Source: Pythium myriotylum
Lineage: Eukaryota; Oomycota; Peronosporomycetes; Pythiales; Pythiaceae
Length of the DNA stretch: 64,000 nt
Reading direction: 5' to 3'
Assembly: GCA_023091665.1 (NCBI GenBank)
Contig: JALJCQ010000017.1
Coordinates: 744,001 to 808,000 of the forward strand
Shown one piece after another: positions 38,980-48,373 of the stretch. Made by a program: the position numbers and the translations under genes. Within the stretch, counting starts at the first letter, position 1. Each line of letters starts with the position of its first letter. Under the pieces are notes generated by a model. That model did no database searches, was not told the DNA's origin, and saw only the letters and a program-made list of their open reading frames with translations.

Positions 38980-41310
38980 TTACTTCTTCAAAAAGTCTCC
39001 CGCAGACTTGACGATCTTCGCGACGTCGTCCACATGAGCTTGAATAGTCGTCGCATTGTCCTTAAAGTCAATGCCGTCCTTGATACCTGGGAAGGCCGCG
39101 CCAGTGTAACCTTCAAAGAAGCCCGGACCGAAAATGACGTGACGGTACCACGGACGATGCGCCAGACCTTTCTCCGAGATGAACTGGCGCTCGAGCCGAA
39201 TGAGCTTCTCGTTGATGCGTTTCACGTCTTCGCTGATCTTCTTCCCACCACCGTATTTGCTGCGCACCTTATCCGCCTTCTTCGTGAACGCCGTCGATTT
39301 GGAAATGAAGTGGTCGATCGAGTTGCGAAGCTCCGAGTAATCGATATCTAGTTTCAGAGCCTTGGTCTGCTCCTCGAGATTCGAGAGATCCTTGTGCATC
39401 GTCACACCGTACGTTGAGAAGTCAAACGGCAACACGGGCAGCGTAGCCAGTCGCAGTGTGAGCAATCCCCACCACTGTGCGGTAATGGCCTGTGACGAGT
39501 ACTTCGGATCCGCTGCCGTTTCCAGGTACATGGGGGAGTCCATCGTGCTATGATATGTGCCGTACAGTCCCTGTCTGAAGGCGAACATCAAATTGGCCGA
39601 GAGGATCCCAAGATGTTGGTAGAAGGCCGTGAAATCAGTGCCCGAGCCCAAGAACGAGATCAGGTGGTCTGGTGCGAGCGTGAGCTTGTCCCACAGCGGA
39701 TTCGCCGCACGAGACTCGGCGGCTTGGTGGACCCACTGGTCGTAGAGCGAGTCGAAGGTCTCGTTGCCGTAGAACTTGTTGGCCGGGACCTCCTTCGCCG
39801 TGTCAAACAGGAACTGTGCAATCGACGGGGTGCCGCCAGCTGCGATCGCCGGACCGAAAGTGAGATCGACGTTGATGTACGCTACTGCCTTTTCCAAGAG
39901 CTCTTTTTGGTTGTCCTCCGCATACTCCGTGCTGCCCACCAGCCCAGCTTCTTCGCCGTCCCAAGACGCGAGTTTGATCGTGCGACGTGGACGCCAGCCC
40001 TGCTTGAGCAGCTCACCGAAACCACGGGCGATCTCCAACATGGTTGACGAACCGCTTGACGGATCCACTGCCCCACACACCCATGCATCACGGTGGTTAC
40101 CGATGATAACGACCTCATCCGGCTCTTCCGATCCTTCGATCGTGCCAATGACGTCCCAGATCGTTTTGATCTTGTTGTCGAGATCGTAATCGAGGTTCAC
40201 GACCGTCGCACCGTCGTCGCCGATATTGTATCCGCTGGGAAGCGAGAGTCCACCACCCCATGAGTCCGGAGCTTTCTGTCCACCGAGAGACTTCAGGATG
40301 TACGAAGCCTGGCCGTAGCTCAGCACTGTCGCCGGGATATGGAGCAGACACTCCGCCTCCTCGATTGGAATATACGACGCATTCTTGACCGACGCGAAGC
40401 CTGGCGTGAGCGGATCTCCAGCGTACAGCGACAGGATCTGCGCCGAGCCACGCTGGAACGAGTTCTCCGGGCGCCACGGTCCATCGGGGTATGTCGGGCC
40501 AGCACCGAACCCATCGTCAGCAGGGTCCGAATACAACAGTGCGCCGACCATGCCCAGCTGCTCAGCCAGCATGACCTTGAGTCCACGCATGTTGATGCCG
40601 TACCGAACGAGCGCGATCTTGCCTTTGAGCTCCACGCCCTGCGCGAGCAGCCAGTCAAAGTCGCTCTGGCGGCCGTAGTGCGCGTACACCACGGGCGCCG
40701 TCACGTTGCCCGAGCCAACGTACGCCAGATAGGGCGGCAGTACGTCCTTCTCGGCCGTGCAGGTATCTCCAGCGACGATCGGCTCGGTCAAGTTGAGCTC
40801 ACGGGCCGCTTCCGCAGGCGCCGTAATCTTGACGCGCGGGGGCCGCGATGGCTCAGATAGCAGCGGGTAGTACTCGATGATCTCTGCCTTCAATCCGAAT
40901 TTCTCGAACTGCTCCTTGGTATACACGGCCGTGGCGTAGTCCTGCTTGGATCCCACCGGGTGCGGCTTGCTCGCGTACGCATGGAGGTACTCCTTGAGCT
41001 TCTCGCGGTCGATGCCGTCCACAAAGACCTTCTCAAAGTCGGTCTCTTGCTTTTGCTGCGGGTGGTTCGCATTGTCTGTGGCCAGCGCGAGCGTCGCAGA
41101 CTGAGGAGCCGGCGACAGCGGTGACGACGACGGAGAAATCGACAGCACCGCGTACGTGGCGGCGACCGCGAGCGCGCCGGCGATGCCGACCGAGCGCAGC
41201 CACGAGCGTCGAGCGTGGTCGCCCTTCGCGACGAGCGGCGTCTCCTGCGTCGTGTGCGCGTGGCCCTCGAGCGTGCCGTACGCCGTCTTCTTGGCTTCTT
41301 CACGCAGCAT
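38980..41310 (-). CDS. M28 glutamate carboxypeptidase II-like peptidase, type II membrane protein
   Basis: 776 residues. N-tail KKTAYGTLEG (Tyr11-Leu14) precedes the membrane segment (about 36-57: LRSVGIAGALAVAATYAVLS). His406 in GNHRDAWVCG, the SWDGEEAGLVGSTEY Glu pair, NVDLT and YHSTMDSP supply the di-zinc site, so activity is expected. It is longer than its paralogs through a Pro/Ser-rich stalk after the membrane segment. It is convergent with GH1 copy 5 (144 bp between stops). Minus-strand GCTCACTCGGGAACTG upstream resembles the initiator and the promoter of the gene at 43306. Confidence 0.93.
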   Translation of the reverse strand: MLREEAKKTAYGTLEGHAHTTQETPLVAKGDHARRSWLRSVGIAGALAVAATYAVLSISPSSSPLSPAPQSATLALATDNANHPQQKQETDFEKVFVDGIDREKLKEYLHAYASKPHPVGSKQDYATAVYTKEQFEKFGLKAEIIEYYPLLSEPSRPPRVKITAPAEAARELNLTEPIVAGDTCTAEKDVLPPYLAYVGSGNVTAPVVYAHYGRQSDFDWLLAQGVELKGKIALVRYGINMRGLKVMLAEQLGMVGALLYSDPADDGFGAGPTYPDGPWRPENSFQRGSAQILSLYAGDPLTPGFASVKNASYIPIEEAECLLHIPATVLSYGQASYILKSLGGQKAPDSWGGGLSLPSGYNIGDDGATVVNLDYDLDNKIKTIWDVIGTIEGSEEPDEVVIIGNHRDAWVCGAVDPSSGSSTMLEIARGFGELLKQGWRPRRTIKLASWDGEEAGLVGSTEYAEDNQKELLEKAVAYINVDLTFGPAIAAGGTPSIAQFLFDTAKEVPANKFYGNETFDSLYDQWVHQAAESRAANPLWDKLTLAPDHLISFLGSGTDFTAFYQHLGILSANLMFAFRQGLYGTYHSTMDSPMYLETAADPKYSSQAITAQWWGLLTLRLATLPVLPFDFSTYGVTMHKDLSNLEEQTKALKLDIDYSELRNSIDHFISKSTAFTKKADKVRSKYGGGKKISEDVKRINEKLIRLERQFISEKGLAHRPWYRHVIFGPGFFEGYTGAAFPGIKDGIDFKDNATTIQAHVDDVAKIVKSAGDFLKK

Positions 41311-41963
41311 CTTCCCGTTGAAGCCTCGCGGTCCACGCGATCAGTTCCCGAGTGAGCCGGCTGAAGCGTTGAGCAGCGAGATGGCCGATCCATCTCCTCC
41401 GCGGCTGACCAATGAGGAAACGCGTGCTGGAGGCGCAGATGATCTCACAGTTCACGAACCCATCCATTCAACGGCTCTGGTGCTCAGGGTCTTGGCGGCA
41501 TATCTCGGGATCGCGAGGTCGCCTGGAGGCCGTGCGTACACCAAATTGGAGAGCGGAGAGAGGCGCATCTCGGACGCGCGGTCAGCGAGCGCCTTAAGCG
41601 CCGTAGCGAGCGCGGGGCGGCGTTCTTACGGTAAGGACGGACGATGACGATGACACATCATGCCTCGGTGGGCATCTTTGTCTAGTTGCTTTCGCAATCA
41701 ACAATTGACTCGGGAATATTACCAGCTTCGTAACTTTCACACTCCATAAATAACTTGCATTTTTCTGATTCGCCCACAATGCCTTTCGAAGGTCCCAAGT
41801 TGAAGTGGCAGCGGAGTGATGGTCACCGTTGACAACGCAATATTTCTAACCACCGCCGAAACTTTCTAAGTATAGATTACCGTAAGTTACACTTTTCTGA
41901 AAAAGTCCCGGGTGACTGCTCACCAGCTGGGGACTCACTCATCGACTTCAACTCGGGAGCTCC
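41311..41963. other. Intergenic between M28 and SDR genes
   Basis: 653 bp. The left part is the M28 5' region, GC-rich; the rest shows no recognisable feature. Confidence 0.5.
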
Positions 41964-42748
41964 TCACCAGGGCAGCTCTTTGCCCGAGTGGTCGAGGAAC
42001 TTGCCGCTCTGCTGCAGCGTCGCGGCCGAGATCAGCTTCTCGACCGCCGCGGCCGCGTCTGCGGGCTGCACTTGGCCCTTGCCGTGCGTCATGTCGGTCA
42101 CGAGGATGCCCGGGTGGAAGCTCAGCGAGACGATCTTGTCCTTCTTGAGCTCGCGCGCGAGCTTGGCGTGGAACATGTTGAGCGCGGCCTTGGACGCGCT
42201 GTAGCCGTAGAGTCCCGGGAACATGGAGCCGCCGCCGATGCTCGCGACGATGCCCGAGATGTTGGCGTCGGTGGCCTGGCCGTGCGCCGTCGCCGCGGCC
42301 TTGAGATGCGGATGCAGCGCCTTGGTCACGAGGAACGGACCGACGGCGTTGACCTCGAACTGGCGCACAAGGTCGGCCTTGGTCACGCGCGAGAGCGAGT
42401 CGCGCACGGCGATACCGGCGTTGTTGATGAGCAGGTCGATGGGCTCACCCTTGAGCTGCTCGGCGGCGCGTAGGATCGAGGCCTCGTCGCTGACATCGAG
42501 CTGGATGGTCTCGCTCGGGCCGGCGGCGCGGAGCTGCTCATCATCATCAACGACAGACAGAAGCACACTAACCAGATGAGTCCATGGCCACTTCAAAGAA
42601 ACAAGACCCGAGGAGCGCTGACCTTATCTGCCGTCTCGAGGTTGCGCGCGCCGCCGATGACTTTCCACCCGAGCGCCTTGTAGTGGTGCACGAACGCGAG
42701 GCCGAAGCCGCGCGAGGCGCCGGTCACGAGCACTGTCTTGGTCGCCAT
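41964..42748 (-). CDS. Short-chain dehydrogenase/reductase, one intron
   Basis: Two exons, 42748-42623 and 42536-41964, give a 232-residue protein. The 86-bp intron (42622-42537) starts GTCAGC and ends GATGAG before CAG, in phase 0, joining ...LETADK to QLRAAGPSE. Without splicing each half lacks part of the Rossmann fold. The cofactor motif TGASRGFG is near the N-terminus, NNAG in the middle, and YGYSASK carries the catalytic Tyr and Lys. The family is NAD(P)-dependent oxidoreductases of the C-factor/sniffer type; the substrate is unknown. ATG 42748 starts MATKTVLVTGASRG; further upstream codons look non-coding. No targeting signal, so cytosolic. Confidence 0.85.
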
Positions 42749-43264
42749 GCGCGCGAGAGGAGAGAGAATGCGCTGTGGCAGGCGCCGAGGGACGCGTCGG
42801 CGTCGGACCCGACGTCTTCCATGGTGATCTTTCGTCGACGACCAGGTTCGGGTCCGCACAACCTACAAATCAAGCTAAACCTTATCCTACAATGTAGTTT
42901 TATCCAATCCAGTTCCTTCAACACTTGTAGGTTCCTTTTCAGGTTGGTAGCCAATCTGTTTCGATGTGGACCACCCGTCTTAGTAATCGCCAGCAAGCCA
43001 TAGTTTTGCTCAGGCCAACTCTTGCGCTTGCGTGGGAAGTGGCTGCCAACGAATCTTCCGTCGTCATAAACCCTTTTCATTCGTCCAAATATTACATAAA
43101 ACCTTTTCATTGGCTGAAATACATCCTCCATGTAAACTACACCCCCGCAACGGAAAGCTTCCCGCTCACCAAACACAAGTCCACCATGAACACGCATGCG
43201 ACCATGACCCTCGCGCCGCCCTTCCTCCTTCCTCTCGCGCCTGCGCGCCGCCGGCCGCCGTAGC
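42749..43264. other. Intergenic between divergent SDR and M28 genes
   Basis: No gene. Two imperfect direct repeats containing CCTTTTCATTSG lie near 43067-43118. Confidence 0.5.
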
Positions 43265-43280
43265 GCTCACTCGGCAATCG
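43265..43280 (+). promoter_or_regulatory. Initiator-like core promoter of M28 gene at 43306
   Basis: GCTCACTCGGCAATCG, good match to the first 13 positions of the oomycete initiator/FPR, 26 bp before the ATG. Confidence 0.55.
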
Positions 43281-43305
43281 GCCTCGCCCCGCACAAGCCT
43301 CCGCC

Positions 43306-45609
43306 ATGCTCAGAGACCCCAAGACCGCCTACGGCACGCTCGAGGGCCGCGCGCACGCGACCTCGGCGCCCTCGCGACGCTCGTGGCTGCGCGCGCTCGG
43401 CGTCGCCGGCGTGCTCGTCGTCGCGGCCACGTACGCCGTCACGTCGCTCGCTCCGTCAGCATTGTCGACGGTCGCGCCGTCGGAGAGCGTCTCGCTCGCC
43501 AAGGAGAACGAGAACCAGCACAAGCAGAAGCAAGAGACCGACTTTGAGAAGGTCTTCGTGGACGGCATCGACCGCGAGAAGCTCAAGGAGTACCTCCACG
43601 CGTACGCGAGCAAGCCGCACCCGGTGGGATCCAAGCAGGACTACGCCACGGCTGTGTACACGAAAGAGCAGTTCGAGAAGTTTGGTATCAAGGCCGAGAT
43701 CATCGAGTACTACCCGCTGCTCTCCGAGCCTCGTCGCGTGCCTCGTGTGGCCATCACGGCGCCAGCCAGCGCTGCTCGCCAGCTCAACTTGACCGAGGCG
43801 GTTGTGGAAGGAGACATCTGCACGGAAGCCACGGACGCGCTGCCGCCATACCTGGGGTACTCGTCGTCGGGCAACATCACGGCGCCGGTCGTGTACGTCA
43901 ACTACGGTCGCCTGGAAGATTTTCAGTGGCTCGTGGACAATGGCGTGGAGCTCAAGGGCAAGATTGCGCTTGTGCGTTACGGTGGTATCTTCCGTGGTCT
44001 CAAGATCATGCTCGCGGAGCAGCACGGCATGATCGGCACGCTCATCTACTCGGACCCGCATGATGATGGCTTCACCGTCGGTCCGACGTACCCGAATGGC
44101 CCCTGGCGCCCGGAGAACTCGTTCCAGCGTGGATCAGCGCAGTACATCTCGCTCTACGGTGGTGACCCGCTTACGCCGGGCTTTGCCTCCGTCAAGGGGG
44201 CTCCGTACCTGACGATCGAGGAAGCCACAAACATCCCACACACGCCCGCGACCGTGCTGAGCTATGCCCAGGCTACCTACATCCTCAACTCGCTCGGTGG
44301 CAAGAAGGCACCTGCGTCGTGGCAGGGGGACATCTCGCTAACAAAAGGCTACTTCCTCGGTGACGACGGCGCTACTGAAGTCAACATCGACCTCGACATT
44401 GACAACAGCATCCGTCCAATCTGGGACGTCATCGGCACCATCGAAGGCACGGTGGAGCCGGACCAGTACGTGATCATTGGCAACCACCGCGACGGCTGGG
44501 TGTGTGGTGCAGTGGACCCGTCGAGCGGCTCGTCCACCATGCTCGAGATCGCCCGTGGATACGGTGAGCTGCTTAAGCAGGGCTGGCGTCCTCGCCGAAC
44601 GATCAAGCTCGCATCGTGGGACGGTGAGGAGTCAGGCTTGTTGGGCAGCACGGAGTATGCAGAGGACAACCAAAAAGAACTCTTGGAGAAGGCTGTCGCC
44701 TACATCAACGTTGACCTGACCTACGGACCAAGTGTGACGGCGAGTGGTACTCCCTCGATCGCCGACTTTCTCTTCGAGACTGCCAAAAGCGTCCCACCGA
44801 ACAAGTTCTACGGCAACGAGACCTTCGACACGCTGTACGACCAATGGGTTGCGCAGTCTACTGCTGCTCGTGCCAAGAACCCCCTCATTGAGAAGCTCAC
44901 GCTTGCTCCAGAACACTTAATCATGTTCCTCGGTTCGGGCACAGATTTCACTGCCTTCTACCAGCACTTGGGCATCATCTCGGCCAACCTGTTGTTTATG
45001 TTTCCCGAATCAGCCTCGTACGGCGTGTACCACTCAACGATGGATTCGCCAATGTACCTTGAGACGGCAGCGGATCCACACTACACCTCCCAGGCCACGA
45101 CGGCGCAGTGGTGGGGCCTGCTCACTCTGCGCCTAGCCACTTTGCCTATCCTGCCTTTCGATTTCTCGACGTACGGTGTGGCAATGAACAAGGACCTATC
45201 GAACTTGGAGGAGCAGACGAAGGCTCTGAAGCTCGATATCGACTACTCTGGTCTTCGCAAGTCGATCGAACACTTCATCTCCAAAGCAATCAAGTTTACG
45301 AAGGCCACGGAGAAGTTCAAGTCCAAGTTCGAAGAAGGAAAGAAGACGGACGAGGACGCACTCAAGTTTAACGAGAAGCTGATCCGTCTCGAGCGTCAAT
45401 TCATCTCGGAGAAGGGTCTTCCGCACCGCCCATGGTTCCGCCACCTCATTTTCGGCCCCGGTTTCTTCGAGGGATACACCGGTGCTGCGTTCCCTGGTAT
45501 TGCGGACGGAATTGCCTTCAAAGACAACGCGACATCAATCCAGGCCCACGTGGATGACGTCGCGGTGATTGTGAAGTCCGCCGGAGATTTTTTGACTGTG
45601 AAGAAGTAG
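43306..45609 (+). CDS. M28 glutamate carboxypeptidase II-like peptidase, type II membrane protein
   Basis: 767 residues, intact. N-tail PKTAYGTLEG (Tyr9-Leu12), membrane segment about 27-48, His394 in GNHRDGWVCG, then SWDGEESGLLGSTEY, NVDLT and YHSTMDSP. It is the closest relative of the interrupted gene at 33043, whose peptidase domain is largely the same sequence; the two differ most in the N-tail and stalk. It is convergent with GH1 copy 6, mirroring the GH1 copy 5/M28 pair on the other side of the SDR. Very GC-rich at the 5' end. Confidence 0.93.
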   Translation: MLRDPKTAYGTLEGRAHATSAPSRRSWLRALGVAGVLVVAATYAVTSLAPSALSTVAPSESVSLAKENENQHKQKQETDFEKVFVDGIDREKLKEYLHAYASKPHPVGSKQDYATAVYTKEQFEKFGIKAEIIEYYPLLSEPRRVPRVAITAPASAARQLNLTEAVVEGDICTEATDALPPYLGYSSSGNITAPVVYVNYGRLEDFQWLVDNGVELKGKIALVRYGGIFRGLKIMLAEQHGMIGTLIYSDPHDDGFTVGPTYPNGPWRPENSFQRGSAQYISLYGGDPLTPGFASVKGAPYLTIEEATNIPHTPATVLSYAQATYILNSLGGKKAPASWQGDISLTKGYFLGDDGATEVNIDLDIDNSIRPIWDVIGTIEGTVEPDQYVIIGNHRDGWVCGAVDPSSGSSTMLEIARGYGELLKQGWRPRRTIKLASWDGEESGLLGSTEYAEDNQKELLEKAVAYINVDLTYGPSVTASGTPSIADFLFETAKSVPPNKFYGNETFDTLYDQWVAQSTAARAKNPLIEKLTLAPEHLIMFLGSGTDFTAFYQHLGIISANLLFMFPESASYGVYHSTMDSPMYLETAADPHYTSQATTAQWWGLLTLRLATLPILPFDFSTYGVAMNKDLSNLEEQTKALKLDIDYSGLRKSIEHFISKAIKFTKATEKFKSKFEEGKKTDEDALKFNEKLIRLERQFISEKGLPHRPWFRHLIFGPGFFEGYTGAAFPGIADGIAFKDNATSIQAHVDDVAVIVKSAGDFLTVKK

Positions 45610-46084
45610 TTAACCTTTAGAGGTTGAGAACCCAGAGGTCGATTCACACTTTTGGCCTTCAATGAAACGTCTTGTGTTGGGGTTCATCTCTAGCCCACAT
45701 CTCAGTCGTGGCGCTTCAACGCACAGGTAATTTAACCAAAGCAGAAATGTCAGGAGGAAAGGTAAGATACTAGTACGACTGACAATGCCTTTCGGCTTCT
45801 GACGTGGCACTGGCAGCTGCATCTTCGTGCAGTGAACGAGGAGATGGAGTTGAGCTCTCGAGACAGTAAACAACGTTTGGTTTGTCTTAATCCATTACTA
45901 TGAGAGGCGGCCTCAGCTTCAAGAGCATTGTCGACACTTGCAGACGAGAACCACTTGGCTGTGCCTCATGGTTGAATGCTACTACTAGTGCGGAAAGCCG
46001 AGTTCAGAGTTGCATCTGCCAATTCCATGCGTGATAAACGCTCGTCGTTGTTATGAGGGATTCGCATTAGAAAAGTCCATTGAA
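45610..46084. other. Intergenic between convergent M28 and GH1 genes
   Basis: 475 bp of 3' flanking sequence; no gene recognised. Confidence 0.5.
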
Positions 46085-47794
46085 CTACTTGGACAATTGG
46101 AGAAGCGGGGTGGCCTCGCTACCACGGCGACGCTTCTTTGCGATAGCGAGTGCACCGACAACACCAACGACGGCTGCCGCAACCAAACCGACGCCCAGGT
46201 AGCTGGTGTTCGCAACGTGGGTTGTCGCCAAAGCAAACTGTTTGGCCTCCAGCTCGCTCCACCCATCCAAGCAACGCGTCGTTGCGACTTTCTTGAACCA
46301 CTTGGCCGACGTGCGAGGAATCCGAGCGAGATCCGTCGGCTTCGGCTCGTAGAAGTCTGGCGATCCCGTCTGTTCCGAGTAGTTGACGTAGTAGAGACCG
46401 AAGCGCGAGTCGTAGGTTCCCCACTCGTAGTTGTCGAGGAACGACCAGGCCGTGTAGCCGATGACAGGGAGCTTCTCGTCGTGGACGGCGATGTAAACCT
46501 GCTCCAAGAATAGCTTGAAGAACTTGAGCTGCTCCAAGTTGTCAATCTTGTCGTCGCCACACCAACCGTTCTCGGTGAGAAGGATGTCAGCAGATGGATC
46601 TTTGGCGTGGACCCACTTCATGTACTCGACGTATCCTGGCGGGTATCCTGTGAACATTGTGCAATGATCGTTGCCGCGCTTGTCGACCTTGCCCTGCATC
46701 GACCCGGGGATCACATGAGCAGCGTCAATAGCCTTGTCACGAGGCCATCCAGGTGGCAGATCCTCGCACTTGGTGACAGAAGTCGGCGAGTCACAGTCGG
46801 TGACGGCGTTGGAGAAGTAGTGGTTGAGCATGAAGAGATCGTAAGAGCCCTTGAGAAGCTTCGACTCCTCCTCAGAGAACTTTGGGAGGCGGTCTCCAGC
46901 TCGTTCTCGCATCACTGCTGGGTAGTCGCCAGAGACGATTGGCTCAAGGAACCAGCCCATATCGAACTGCATACCGCGTTCAGCCGCCTCAATGTCCTTC
47001 GGGTTGGATGGATCGAGTGGGTAGTAGTACGACGATACCAGCACGATGCTAATGCGTGCCTTGGCACCCACGACGCCTTCCTTCTTCAGCTCACGGAAGC
47101 GAGCTACGGACTTGGCGTGGGACACGAGGAGGTTCTTGGAGGCTACGTACGCCTGGGTGTCAGAGCCAGTCAAAGCAGGAGGAAGCATACCGAGGCTGTA
47201 ACCTGCCCCAATGATTCCCCACGGCTCGTTGAACGTTGTCCAGTAATCGACCTTTTGGCCGTACTCCCTGAAGACGAGGTCCGAGAAATCCAGGAAGTGG
47301 TCCTGGATCTCTTCGTTCAGCCATCCGCCGGGTGTCAGTTCCTTCTCCAACACCAATGGGAGGTCGTAGTGGTATAGCGTGAGGATCGACACGATATTAT
47401 TCGCGCGAAGCTCATCGATCAGCGAGTGGTAGAACTTGATACCCTCCGGGTTCGGCTTCATGCGCTTCGTTGTCTTATCCCAGTTCATCACACGCGACCA
47501 CGCGACCGAGAACCGGAACGAGTGTAGTCCCGTCTCGACCATGAGCTTGATGTCGTCCTTATACCGGTGGTAAAAGTCGTCGGCGACGTTCGCACACTGC
47601 ACATTGGGTTTGATGCGGCACCATTCGTCCCAGACGCATGGCTCCCGTCCTCCTTCTTTGACAGCACCTTCAACTTGGTAGGCGGCCGTGGCCGAGCCGA
47701 ACATGAAATCGTCGGGGAAGCATCGCGGCTCAGCCGCGACAACGGACGTCGAGACAAATCCGACAGCTGCGGCGAGCGAGAGCAAGAGGCGCAT
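46085..47794 (-). CDS. GH1 beta-glucosidase-like, membrane-anchored, altered tail (copy 6)
   Basis: 569 residues from ATG 47794 (signal peptide MRLLLSLAAAVGFVSTSVVA). Acid/base Glu190, nucleophile Glu408. It is nearly identical to copy 4 over most of its length, including the promoter, but the post-NEP loop differs sharply (WGIIGAGYSLGMLPPALTG). The membrane segment is followed by KKRRRGSEATPLLQLSK: Ser and Thr replace the Tyr and Ile of the Tyr-x-x-hydrophobic motif that the other seven copies keep, though a Leu-Leu remains. Both catalytic residues are intact, so an active enzyme with possibly different sorting. Head-to-head with copy 7. Confidence 0.93.
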   Translation of the reverse strand: MRLLLSLAAAVGFVSTSVVAAEPRCFPDDFMFGSATAAYQVEGAVKEGGREPCVWDEWCRIKPNVQCANVADDFYHRYKDDIKLMVETGLHSFRFSVAWSRVMNWDKTTKRMKPNPEGIKFYHSLIDELRANNIVSILTLYHYDLPLVLEKELTPGGWLNEEIQDHFLDFSDLVFREYGQKVDYWTTFNEPWGIIGAGYSLGMLPPALTGSDTQAYVASKNLLVSHAKSVARFRELKKEGVVGAKARISIVLVSSYYYPLDPSNPKDIEAAERGMQFDMGWFLEPIVSGDYPAVMRERAGDRLPKFSEEESKLLKGSYDLFMLNHYFSNAVTDCDSPTSVTKCEDLPPGWPRDKAIDAAHVIPGSMQGKVDKRGNDHCTMFTGYPPGYVEYMKWVHAKDPSADILLTENGWCGDDKIDNLEQLKFFKLFLEQVYIAVHDEKLPVIGYTAWSFLDNYEWGTYDSRFGLYYVNYSEQTGSPDFYEPKPTDLARIPRTSAKWFKKVATTRCLDGWSELEAKQFALATTHVANTSYLGVGLVAAAVVGVVGALAIAKKRRRGSEATPLLQLSK

Positions 47795-47962
47795 GGTTCA
47801 CTTGAGTGCGAATGCGCAAGATTCAAACTGAAAGGCGTGATGACCAGAACCATCCATCTTCAAGTAATCAACACCTGACTTCAAGTTGGAGATTACGTGG
47901 CCGCGACGTTGAACTACAGTTTGTGTTGTGATCTTCAGCTGCCGTGGTAATTTGTGGCTGCC
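47795..47962 (-). promoter_or_regulatory. Duplicated upstream region of GH1 copy 6
   Basis: Counterpart of 29898-30049. The minus strand carries GCGCATTCGCACTCAAG about 10 bp before the ATG and the ACAAATTACCACGGCAGCTG block at the far end; insertions separate the conserved pieces. Confidence 0.65.
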
Positions 47963-48354
47963 AAACAACGAAACCCAACAGATTACGAGTACAACGGCAG
48001 CCTGAGATCACGTTGGACTCCTCGAGGGCTCCATTGAGTCCTTGGACGAGTCCCCACGTCGCACAACTCAACCATGAGTCCGAGGTTTCCGAGTCGCTCG
48101 GTACGACCCAATCGTACACAATTCGGGCTTCTGATCTCTTCAACTATCCCAAAATAACTACAAACTCATCCCACCATTTTTCACAAACAACTGATCCCCT
48201 CCATAATCTTGATCTTGAAGTTCGAACAGGATCACGAATCCCTGCATCCGCCATGATTTGCCTCCCGGAACTAGATCCGACCAGTGCCGTGACGCCTTCG
48301 CTGACTGTCTGCTGCTTCGCGAGTGCCATCGACTGTCGACCATCCGTCGTCCCT

Positions 48355-48370
48355 GCTCATTCTGCCTCTC
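48355..48370 (+). promoter_or_regulatory. Initiator-like core promoter of GH1 copy 7
   Basis: GCTCATTCTGCCTCTC immediately before the ATG at 48374 (3 bp away), so either transcription starts very near the ATG or the mRNA leader is minimal. An upstream in-frame ATG at 48323 lies before this element. Confidence 0.45.
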
Positions 48371-48373
48371 GCC

